Source: Arsukibacterium sp. UBA5043
GTDB lineage: Bacteria; Pseudomonadota; Gammaproteobacteria; Enterobacterales; Alteromonadaceae
Assembly (NCBI GenBank): GCA_002415085.1
Contig: DIBV01000016.1
Span: 115,633 to 179,632, forward strand
Reading direction: 5' to 3'
Length of the DNA: 64,000 bases
In this document: positions 8,599 to 15,558 of the stretch, piece by piece
Layout: every line of letters begins with the position of its first letter
Numbering within the stretch: the stretch's first letter is position 1
Translations under genes and position numbers: made by a program
Notes under the pieces: model-generated
What the model saw: the letters and a program-made list of their open reading frames with translations, nothing else
The model's database searches: none
What the model was told of the DNA's origin: nothing

Positions 8599-9839
8599 TA
8601 CATCTGTCCTTTTATACTGTAAATCGGATCAAACAGCCATTGCAGCAAACTCCGGCGCTCGGTAATAACATCGCCATCTAGCGTCATGCCAGCCCTTAAC
8701 GGTAGCTCGCGGTTGTAAGCCTGTATCTGCTGCGAGCTCAGTTGCACCCGAACTCTATAACTTGGCTCCTGGAGAGTAATGTCCGCAACTTCTTCAGGCA
8801 TGAGTACCGTGTGGCTTACTTCATTCACCCGCCCTAATTGCACACCGAAACGCTCATAAGGAAAAGCGTGAAAACGCAGCCGGACATCCTGGCCGGGTTC
8901 AATAAAAGCAACGGCACTTGTGGGTACATAAACAATGGCTTCTAATTCAGCGCCCTCTGGAAGCAAGCTTAAAACAATACTACCAGCGTTAATGAAATAA
9001 CCTGGCCCAGGCAAAATACCACTGATCGTCCCCGCTTTAGGTGCTCTGATCATGCTGCTTTGTTCATGCTGCAGGCGTGTAAGTTGATTCCGAAGTTCTG
9101 AAATTTGGTTATCTAACTGTGCCACGGTAGCTTGATGGTCTATTGGTAGCTGTTTTTGCAGGCTTTGCTGCTGCTTTAATTGTTCTTCCAGCGTCAGTCG
9201 CTGACCTTGCAACACTTGCTCCTGCTGCTGCAATGCCAGCAACGTATCTTGTTGCCGGCTTAACTCCAGATTCGAAATAAAACCGGTACCTGAAAGCTGG
9301 GAAACCTGCTTAACTAACCGTTGATTTAACTCCAGCCGCTGTTGAAAAGTCGCTTGCTGCTGCAATACCTGGTTAAGCTGCAACTGCGCACTGACATTAC
9401 GCTCTATAATATCTTGCTCGCGGATACGCTGACTGGCGATTTCCTGTTGTTTTTGCCGTTGCAGATTTGACAGAATAGCGCCGAGCTCCTTTTTTAGTGA
9501 TGCATTCAGCTCAGTTTGTTCAGATGAAAAGTGCTGCATAGTTAGCTCTATCAGAGGTTGGCCCGCTTTCACCTTCTCCCCTTCTTTAACCAGAAGCTTT
9601 TGTACAGTGCCTGCCTGAGATGTTTGAATCCGAATTACACCTTGCTCAGGCTGCAAAACGCCAAACACAACCGTTTTGCGCGCATAACTTCCACTGAGTA
9701 GAAAAATGAATGAGCAGACCACAACAAAGAGGATCAAACCAGTTAGCCAGTAAAAAGCAGGTACCTGCACCAGGCTAACCTCGCCCTGCATTCGCGACGT
9801 TTGCTGATTGAGCACTTGTTCACGGAATAGAGATTTCAT
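8598..9839 (-). CDS. HlyD family secretion adaptor of the lanthipeptide exporter
   Basis: 413-residue periplasmic adaptor with one transmembrane helix (about 28-52), a lipoyl half around residues 75-100, a long Gln-rich coiled coil (about 105-265), a second lipoyl half (IRAPKAGTISGILPG) and a beta-barrel domain. It resembles adaptors of microcin and bacteriocin exporters such as CvaA. It should link the C39 exporter to a TolC-like channel, which is not encoded in this window. A 10-base direct repeat (9827-9836 and 9838-9847) straddles the start codon, and the ribosome site is weak. Its stop overlaps the exporter start by one base, so the two are co-translated. Confidence 0.9.
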   Translation of the reverse strand: MKSLFREQVLNQQTSRMQGEVSLVQVPAFYWLTGLILFVVVCSFIFLLSGSYARKTVVFGVLQPEQGVIRIQTSQAGTVQKLLVKEGEKVKAGQPLIELTMQHFSSEQTELNASLKKELGAILSNLQRQKQQEIASQRIREQDIIERNVSAQLQLNQVLQQQATFQQRLELNQRLVKQVSQLSGTGFISNLELSRQQDTLLALQQQEQVLQGQRLTLEEQLKQQQSLQKQLPIDHQATVAQLDNQISELRNQLTRLQHEQSSMIRAPKAGTISGILPGPGYFINAGSIVLSLLPEGAELEAIVYVPTSAVAFIEPGQDVRLRFHAFPYERFGVQLGRVNEVSHTVLMPEEVADITLQEPSYRVRVQLSSQQIQAYNRELPLRAGMTLDGDVITERRSLLQWLFDPIYSIKGQM

Positions 9840-9940
9840 AGAGATTTAATCGTGTTCAACAGAAATTTGCCCTTTGCCATCCTACCAGAAGGTTCAGCGA
9901 CACACGCAATGATTAACCCATTCAGGCGTATTACTGCCAT
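9836..9940 (-). CDS. possible 34-residue ORF between lanB and hlyD
   Basis: An ATG two codons after the lanB stop opens a 34-codon frame, the same frame as lanB. It ends in TGA that overlaps the hlyD ATG by 4 bases (ATGA). Such tight packing suggests a coupling peptide that helps translate hlyD, whose own ribosome site is poor. The predicted peptide is hydrophobic at the N-terminus and basic at the C-terminus, with one Cys and no double-Gly leader. No family is recognised, and the ribosome site before its ATG is weak, so it may not be a real protein. Confidence 0.3.
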   Translation of the reverse strand: MAVIRLNGLIIACVAEPSGRMAKGKFLLNTIKSL

Positions 9941-9943
9941 GCG

Positions 9944-12900
9944 CTAATGCAACTCTTGGCGGGACTGACAAGATAGATAGTATCGACGAAGAAAATCGTA
10001 CACCACGAACTCCTGCTCCCGACCATAAGCTTTAAAAATACGATTATTAAACATATGCAGTAAAGAATGCAGCAAAATGTCCAACGTACAGCTAAGTTGA
10101 TTGCTATTTTCTAGCGCTAAAAGCTGCAACACTGCTGGCTGCAATTGCTGCAAAAATTGTTGCCGGACTTTCAACATTTGTGGTCTCGGCTGTTCAGCAG
10201 AACCATATTCCATCGCCTGAAAGTCCTGGCGCAGCTGCTGCTGACAATCACGAAATTTCAAACCCAATTGACTACGCAATTTGGCGTGTTCCTGAAACTC
10301 CTGCCCAAAGCTTTCCCGTAAACCGCTTATCAATTTTAGCTTTTGGGACAAGTCATACCCAAAGGCATCCAGCATTGTATCAATTCCCAGCAGGGCCATG
10401 CGCCATCGCACTGATTCTCCATGTTCAGAAATTAATTGCAGACTACTGAGAACAAACTCACTGTCAGCTTGAAATATTTGTTCACAGTACAGCATCGCAA
10501 TGTCACCACCATAACGCTCGACTTCTCGCTGGTAAGTGAATACTTCAATTTTACTGATCCGCTGGCAACTCAGCCATGACGCTAACTGCTTTTGTAAAAG
10601 GGGAAGTAATTGACCGCACAGCGCCGCAGGCTCACCAAATAATCTCAACCTCAAGTGCCAATCTGGATCGGCATAACGAATGAAAAACCAGCTTTTAACA
10701 AGCCCCTGCTGACAATACTGGCGCAGGAACGGTGTTAAACTTTCAATAAGCACTAGCTCAGCGGTACTGTTTGCGGCATAGATTTTCAGGCTTAGCCATT
10801 CAGAACCGGGTGCAAAGTAGCGCTGCACAGTCATATCAAGCTGTTTTGCCGGATTCGGATGTAACGTTTCGAATGGAGCAGCCTGAGGATTCAACATGGG
10901 AACAAGAATTTCATGGGCAAAATTCCCTTCGTCGTTCACTACTGCACTTTCATATTGCATCGCCAACGACTCTTTTAGCTTAATCCGCGGTTGCCCTGCT
11001 GTTTCGCATAATAACAGGTCGATCATAGCCGGATTATGTAAATCGACTATCAAGACATTATCGCTAATCGCATAGCAAACATAACGGCAAAGCTGGTATC
11101 GTTGCGCAATAGCATCCCATGCTTCTCGCTGCCATTGATTATTTACCACTAACGCTTCCAGCATACTGCGATCTATTTGCCATTGCGCTTCGTGTAAAAT
11201 CACATTATCCAGTTGTATCCGCGGCTGATAATCCATCTGCGAAAAGTTTGCAGGGCTGCTAAAGTGCGGCAATCGTCCTTGCTGATGTTGTAGAACGCAT
11301 AGAAAACGGTATACGCCGAGACTTCGACCTGAATAGTTATGGGCAGACGTTAATCGAGGAACAATTTGCTTATTTAAACGCTTTGACCATAACTTAACCT
11401 GGCCTGCTTCGACAAATACATAAAGGTCCTGCACAGGGATTTGTCTTTCATCAGGTGAAACCGTATCCGCCAGAAAAACAATTTCATAATTTCGCAAAGG
11501 CGGCCTGGCTATAACATTACCAGGGCGGCCATCGGGCATATGCACAACTTCAGCAAAAATCACCGTTGGCGATAGCGCCTCTTCAGCGGCCAAGTATTGA
11601 CGGACCTGCTGCAGGAGCTCACTATTTAGGTGGCAAAAGCGCCCCAGTAAATTTGCACCGGAGGGACCGGAGCAACCATGAAAGTGGATTAAGGGCTGCC
11701 TGTTGTCATCTAAATAATAACTTATATTAAGTGCATATGATGACGGAAGCTTCTGCCAAAGAGCTACTCTATCGGTATCTTTTAGAATCTCGTTACTGCT
11801 CAGCTGAATACAATTCACTCTTCCCTGGTGCTGCATGGCATTTACCACAAGTTGCTCTAATGGGTTTTGAGGCTGGCCCGGGGACTCATGATGGCGGTTG
11901 GCAATATTTATTCCGGCAAGTAATGGCGTTTCATAGCCGGTTTCTGCCGAAAACGGAATGCCACTCTCTTCATCAAGCAACGGTAACAATGGTACGAATT
12001 GTCCTTCGAATCGCTGCTGGAAACTAGTAACAAATGCCTTAAAAGGACTATCTCTTTTCCCTGACTGGGCTTTTAAAGCAAGTACAGTGTTTTCCAATAT
12101 AGTCAGGAGGCTGCGATCGAGTTGGCAGTGCTTCATCGCACGCCAACTATCTGTTTGAAAAAGCTTATTTTCCGAAACAGGATATGGCAATTGCTTTAAT
12201 TGAGTTACTACGGTTTGATAATCGTTTGGCTCTGCAGCACCTTTTTGGTCAAGGACTTCCAGCTGGTCTAATACCGCCTGCAATAACTCTCCATCCCGCT
12301 TGTTTTCTACTTGCAATAACTGCCGTACAAATGCCTGATCTGGCTGCCCACTGGTGAGTGGCAATTTCAACTCAGCAACCAAAACTTGCTCTTTAATCAG
12401 CTGCTGGATGTAGTTTTCGATGTCTGCTTTGCTCGCCTCTGGATATTCCTGACCGAATAACTGTGCCAGTTTAGATTCCGATTGCCCCTCTCCAGATAGG
12501 CGAAGCATAGATTCTAAAGCTTCATCCAGCTCAACCGAGCTAAGACGATAGTGACGCTGTGAAGATTGGTAAGATTCAATATAGTGTAAATATGAACCCA
12601 ACCGATATAAGGTAGTGTTGGGTTTATAACATAACTGCCGTCTACCTTCCTCGCTTTGCGCCCATTGCTGTTGAATCGTACTCAGATAAAACATATCCAG
12701 CCGGGTTTTGCGGCTATCTTGTTGCAAATCTTCAGGCTTGAAATTACTTGAGTCAGACAAACTGCCGACGGCGACTCCGGAAAACAAGCCAAAAGGTGTC
12801 GGCCTGCTGCACATCCGAATCAGATATTTCAATAATGCAGTCGTTACCTTGCGACCTGATTTGCTTTCAGGCTTATCGCGCCAGATTTCAAGCCGTTCAG

Positions 12901-13075
12901 CTAAGGAAGGGCTAGCTAAATAAATAGCCTCTAAAATACCAGGAGTGGCAAGCCAGCCCGACAAGTAATCGTTCAAAGATAGCGCTGAACCAGGAAGATC
13001 TTTGATTTTATTCAAGCTCAGCCGTGGTACCCGAACTACAATAAAATCAGCCAAACATTCAGTTTTACTGCCCAT
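9944..13075 (-). CDS. lanB: class I lanthipeptide dehydratase, full length
   Basis: This 1043-residue enzyme is predicted to dehydrate Ser and Thr of the precursor at 14484-14672 by glutamylation (using Glu-tRNA) and glutamate elimination, in the cytoplasm. The N-terminal glutamylation domain shows the hallmark RPTPFGLFSG (91-100) and KTRLDMFYL soon after. The C-terminal elimination domain begins near 750 and shows SWFFIRYADPDWHLRLRLFG (about 780-800) and YQREVERYGG (about 845), typical of the SpaB C-terminal family. Both halves are in one chain, as in NisB (about 1000 residues). AAAGG precedes the ATG by 6 bases; the gap to lanC is only 24 bases. GC looks lower than in surrounding housekeeping genes. 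Confidence 0.95.
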   Translation of the reverse strand: MGSKTECLADFIVVRVPRLSLNKIKDLPGSALSLNDYLSGWLATPGILEAIYLASPSLAERLEIWRDKPESKSGRKVTTALLKYLIRMCSRPTPFGLFSGVAVGSLSDSSNFKPEDLQQDSRKTRLDMFYLSTIQQQWAQSEEGRRQLCYKPNTTLYRLGSYLHYIESYQSSQRHYRLSSVELDEALESMLRLSGEGQSESKLAQLFGQEYPEASKADIENYIQQLIKEQVLVAELKLPLTSGQPDQAFVRQLLQVENKRDGELLQAVLDQLEVLDQKGAAEPNDYQTVVTQLKQLPYPVSENKLFQTDSWRAMKHCQLDRSLLTILENTVLALKAQSGKRDSPFKAFVTSFQQRFEGQFVPLLPLLDEESGIPFSAETGYETPLLAGINIANRHHESPGQPQNPLEQLVVNAMQHQGRVNCIQLSSNEILKDTDRVALWQKLPSSYALNISYYLDDNRQPLIHFHGCSGPSGANLLGRFCHLNSELLQQVRQYLAAEEALSPTVIFAEVVHMPDGRPGNVIARPPLRNYEIVFLADTVSPDERQIPVQDLYVFVEAGQVKLWSKRLNKQIVPRLTSAHNYSGRSLGVYRFLCVLQHQQGRLPHFSSPANFSQMDYQPRIQLDNVILHEAQWQIDRSMLEALVVNNQWQREAWDAIAQRYQLCRYVCYAISDNVLIVDLHNPAMIDLLLCETAGQPRIKLKESLAMQYESAVVNDEGNFAHEILVPMLNPQAAPFETLHPNPAKQLDMTVQRYFAPGSEWLSLKIYAANSTAELVLIESLTPFLRQYCQQGLVKSWFFIRYADPDWHLRLRLFGEPAALCGQLLPLLQKQLASWLSCQRISKIEVFTYQREVERYGGDIAMLYCEQIFQADSEFVLSSLQLISEHGESVRWRMALLGIDTMLDAFGYDLSQKLKLISGLRESFGQEFQEHAKLRSQLGLKFRDCQQQLRQDFQAMEYGSAEQPRPQMLKVRQQFLQQLQPAVLQLLALENSNQLSCTLDILLHSLLHMFNNRIFKAYGREQEFVVYDFLRRYYLSCQSRQELH

Positions 13076-13099
13076 TTTATACCTTTCTTATTATTATTT

Positions 13100-14293
13100 T
13101 CAGGCTAGCAGTAGCGCGTCAGCCCAATCCGGTGCAATACCTTGTCTGGCGAGTAAACAAAGCCCAATTCCCGAATAACCTTCTAACAAACCTCTGTCCT
13201 CAACCAGCTGGCCAGCTTTATTAGCATAAAAGCCCTTCTTGTTATCTTTTTTTATCCGGGCTAAGGTATTTTCTAACCAGTAATCTGACGCAACTTTAAA
13301 CTCAGGCTTAGGGATGATGTCGTTAAGCAACTGAAATATTAACATTAACCCAGAACTGCCATGGCAAATCCCAGCGTCATGGACCATAGCACTATCTTCT
13401 CTGCGCTGCGCCGCATGAACACCTAAGTTGCAAGCAAAATCTATTAAATCCTGGCGTCCCAAGGCTTTTCCGGCTCTTGCCAAGGTAAGTGCGATAGTGA
13501 GGTCACCGTAGCACCATCCTAAACGACTTGGCTGATTCTCTTCAGCACAATTAGAAAAAAGGCTGCCTGTCTTTCCAGCGGGTAGCTGTTGTTGAATCAA
13601 CCAGTTACACCCGTCTGACACCAACTTCTTAGCCTTCTGACCAGAATCAGGATGAGCAACTGCAGGTAATAACGCGCATATTATTGCGGGTACACCATGC
13701 GCTAGTCCCAAATTGTGTTCAGGTTTGTCGGGATTCGCTTTATCAAAGCGATAAATTGACGTAGCGGGTGTTGACCAAGTACAGGTATCGGCGCTTTTGT
13801 ATATTGCGCATTCTGAGAGTCGATTGATAATAATCCGGTAAAGCTCCACCCCACGTTCGTGCCGGAGGCGCCGCTCTGCGAAAACAGCAATTCCGCTTAG
13901 CCCTAAAACAAATTCAATCTCACCGTGCCACACTGGGGTCTGTTTTAATACCGATGTGATGTATTCCTCTATCTCTTGATTAATCTCAGGATCATAACCT
14001 TCATTTTGTTCAGTAAGCAGCAACTCCATTAACCAGCCATAACCTGCTAAACCATAACCAAAATTAATATTATTTCCCATTAAAGGGATGCTATCTATCA
14101 ATTGATCGAGTTGCAGTTGGAATTGGGATGTTTCAAGCTGATATAGCGATGATTTCGCCGCATACCAATGAAACAGAAGATGTCCTGGCGTGCCCGTAAG
14201 CAATGATAAATTTTTTGTTATAGAAGCATCAGTAGATTGCGTAGCATCAATTAGCCTTTGAATAACACTCTGAATTTCAGATTCATACTTCAA
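13100..14293 (-). CDS. lanC: lanthionine synthetase C-family cyclase
   Basis: 397-residue zinc enzyme predicted to add Cys thiols to the dehydrated residues made by LanB, forming lanthionine rings. The alpha-toroid GxHG-type repeats are visible (GLAHGVPAII near 197-206). The zinc ligands Cys261 (WCYGD), Cys310 and His311 (ICHGSSG) are all present. The start is probably TTG at 14293; the only upstream codons before an in-frame stop are ATT, ATT, AGA, CTG and GTT, so a CTG start at 14305 is the main alternative. It lies between the precursor and lanB on the same strand, and is notably AT-rich at its 5' end. Confidence 0.94.
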   Translation of the reverse strand: MKYESEIQSVIQRLIDATQSTDASITKNLSLLTGTPGHLLFHWYAAKSSLYQLETSQFQLQLDQLIDSIPLMGNNINFGYGLAGYGWLMELLLTEQNEGYDPEINQEIEEYITSVLKQTPVWHGEIEFVLGLSGIAVFAERRLRHERGVELYRIIINRLSECAIYKSADTCTWSTPATSIYRFDKANPDKPEHNLGLAHGVPAIICALLPAVAHPDSGQKAKKLVSDGCNWLIQQQLPAGKTGSLFSNCAEENQPSRLGWCYGDLTIALTLARAGKALGRQDLIDFACNLGVHAAQRREDSAMVHDAGICHGSSGLMLIFQLLNDIIPKPEFKVASDYWLENTLARIKKDNKKGFYANKAGQLVEDRGLLEGYSGIGLCLLARQGIAPDWADALLLA

Positions 14294-14437
14294 AATAATT
14301 CTCAGAACTTACGTCTTGTTAATCACGGCGTTACCTAACGCGAATCAAATAATGTTAAATTATATGTACATTATTCGCTATAACTTACTTTTAAAACCCG
14401 CTTTGTAACCGTCCAGGTTATAGTCACTGAGCAAAAG

Positions 14438-14490
14438 CTGACATGCCTACATTGTGAACGTAAGCATGTCAGATACTAATTACTTAGTAT
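14438..14490 (-). terminator. two hairpins after the precursor gene, likely attenuator or mRNA stabiliser
   Basis: On the minus strand, directly after the precursor, ATACTAA/TTAGTAT (14484-14490 with 14473-14479) forms a 7-pair hairpin that includes the TAA stop. It is followed by CTGACATGC/GCATGTCAG (14464-14472 with 14438-14446), nine pairs around a 17-base loop, then CTTTTGCT. The T-run is short, so partial termination is likely. This would give more precursor than enzyme mRNA, a common arrangement in bacteriocin operons. Confidence 0.5.
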
Positions 14491-14672
14491 TGCTTACAAG
14501 TGTAAACAGTGGTGCAGTCATTGAAAGACATCAGCGTCAAAGTACCACCACCAGCTACCTGAGGAGTCAATTCGTTAGGAAGCACCTTGTTGTCAGGCGT
14601 CATATCCTGAGGCAATACTTTGTTATCATTAGATAAATTTGCAAGCTCAACTTTTTTGAAATTTAATTTCAT
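14484..14672 (-). CDS. lanA: lanthipeptide precursor with double-Gly leader
   Basis: 62-residue precursor. ATG at 14672 has AAGGA 7 bases upstream. The leader (1-42) has a basic start MKLNFKKVELANLSN, two tandem 11-residue units (DNKVLPQDMTP 16-26, DNKVLPNELTP 27-37) and ends QVAGG. The predicted core is residues 43-62 (bases 14487-14546). It holds Cys53 and Cys59 with Thr44, Thr46, Ser49, Thr54, Thr55 and Thr58. Ser49-Cys53 and Thr55-Cys59 are both i to i+4, so two equal five-residue rings are possible. It lies upstream of lanC, lanB, hlyD and the C39 exporter on the same strand. No nisin-type lipid II binding pattern is present; the target is unknown. Confidence 0.88.
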   Translation of the reverse strand: MKLNFKKVELANLSNDNKVLPQDMTPDNKVLPNELTPQVAGGGTLTLMSFNDCTTVYTCKQY

Positions 14673-14738
14673 AACATGTTCCTTCTTATAATTAGTTCTA
14701 AAATATTTATGTTGCAAATCGCTAAGCAACAAGAACTA

Positions 14739-14766
14739 ATAATACACAAATTTAAATCACTGGCAA
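14739..14766 (-). promoter_or_regulatory. sigma-70 promoter of the lanthipeptide cluster
   Basis: On the minus strand TTGCCA (14766-14761) and TATTAT (14744-14739) are separated by 16 bases, a good match to -35 and -10 elements. Transcription would start about 60 bases before the precursor ATG. The leader contains a small inverted repeat GTTGC/GCAAC (14711-14730). Confidence 0.5.
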
Positions 14767-14910
14767 CAAATTAGTATTTTGATAAAACAAGATAAACATC
14801 CGACGCCAAAACATCACCGCAATTCAACATAACTGATTAAATTACAAGCTTCGCACACCATTGCTCAGTATGGCGACATTAAACGCAGCACATCAATGCC
14901 ACACACTTGA

Positions 14911-15510
14911 CTAATATTTAACACTACAGCCATAAGGACGGGTAACGGCCGGGTCCGGTGTATTGCCGGCCAGTACGGCTTTGGCGGCGTTGGCAAAGTA
15001 CGGCGTAGCTTTGGCAATATCATCCACTTTAGCGGATGGGATACTGTCGATGCCGCCCATATACTGCAGTACACCGTTTTTATCGATAACATACATATGT
15101 GGCGTGGTCTTCGCGTCATACGCTTTGCCCATAACGCCCGTCTCATCGAACAGAATTGCGGTGGGCGCCGCCTTGCGATTGCTGGTTAGCTCTGCTGCTT
15201 TGGCGCTGTCTACATGGCCCTGCTTGCCCGGTGCTGACGAGATCACACTAAGCCAGACTACGTCTTTGGCCTGCATATCTTTTTGCAGCTGCTGCATATT
15301 GCCGCTGTAATGTTTGACCACAAACGGACAGTCGTGATTAGTCCATTCCAATACCACGTTTTTACCGGCAAAATCTTGCAGGCTATGGCTTTGGCCATTT
15401 GCATCTTTCACCGTAAAATCCGGCGCTGGCTGGCCAACTTGTGGCGCCGCAGCAAGTGTAGCGGCAAAAAGCATGGCACCAGCGGAAACAACGAGTTTTG
15501 CTAATTTCAT
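14911..15510 (-). CDS. secreted peroxiredoxin-like redoxin protein
   Basis: About 199 residues with a signal peptide (1-22, cut near AAAP) and a thioredoxin-fold redoxin domain: VGQPAPDFTVKDANG, LQDFAGKNVVLEW and a single active-site-like Cys in NHDCPFVVKHY. The family is the peroxiredoxin-like/TlpA-like group; the second Cys of a CxxC is replaced by Phe. ATG at 15510 is chosen because AGGAG lies 8 bases before it; the GTG at 15519 would fall inside that site. It follows dsbD on the same strand 48 bases later, so it probably receives electrons or is handled with DsbD in the periplasm (inference). Confidence 0.8.
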   Translation of the reverse strand: MKLAKLVVSAGAMLFAATLAAAPQVGQPAPDFTVKDANGQSHSLQDFAGKNVVLEWTNHDCPFVVKHYSGNMQQLQKDMQAKDVVWLSVISSAPGKQGHVDSAKAAELTSNRKAAPTAILFDETGVMGKAYDAKTTPHMYVIDKNGVLQYMGGIDSIPSAKVDDIAKATPYFANAAKAVLAGNTPDPAVTRPYGCSVKY

Positions 15511-15558
15511 AGATATCACTCCTGTTGTGTGATTGATTACAACTTAATTGTTGGCAGC

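Noticed and set aside
9836-9940. A second lanthipeptide precursor in the gap before hlyD
   Set aside because: The 34-residue frame has one Cys, few Ser/Thr and no Gly-Gly leader, so it is listed only as a possible coupling peptide.
14454-14636. Plus-strand 60-codon frame across the precursor gene
   Set aside because: It is antisense to the precursor, has no ribosome site, and the minus-strand frame explains the sequence fully.
14865-15146. Minus-strand 93-codon frame overlapping the redoxin end
   Set aside because: It lies in another frame of the redoxin gene, with no family match or ribosome site.
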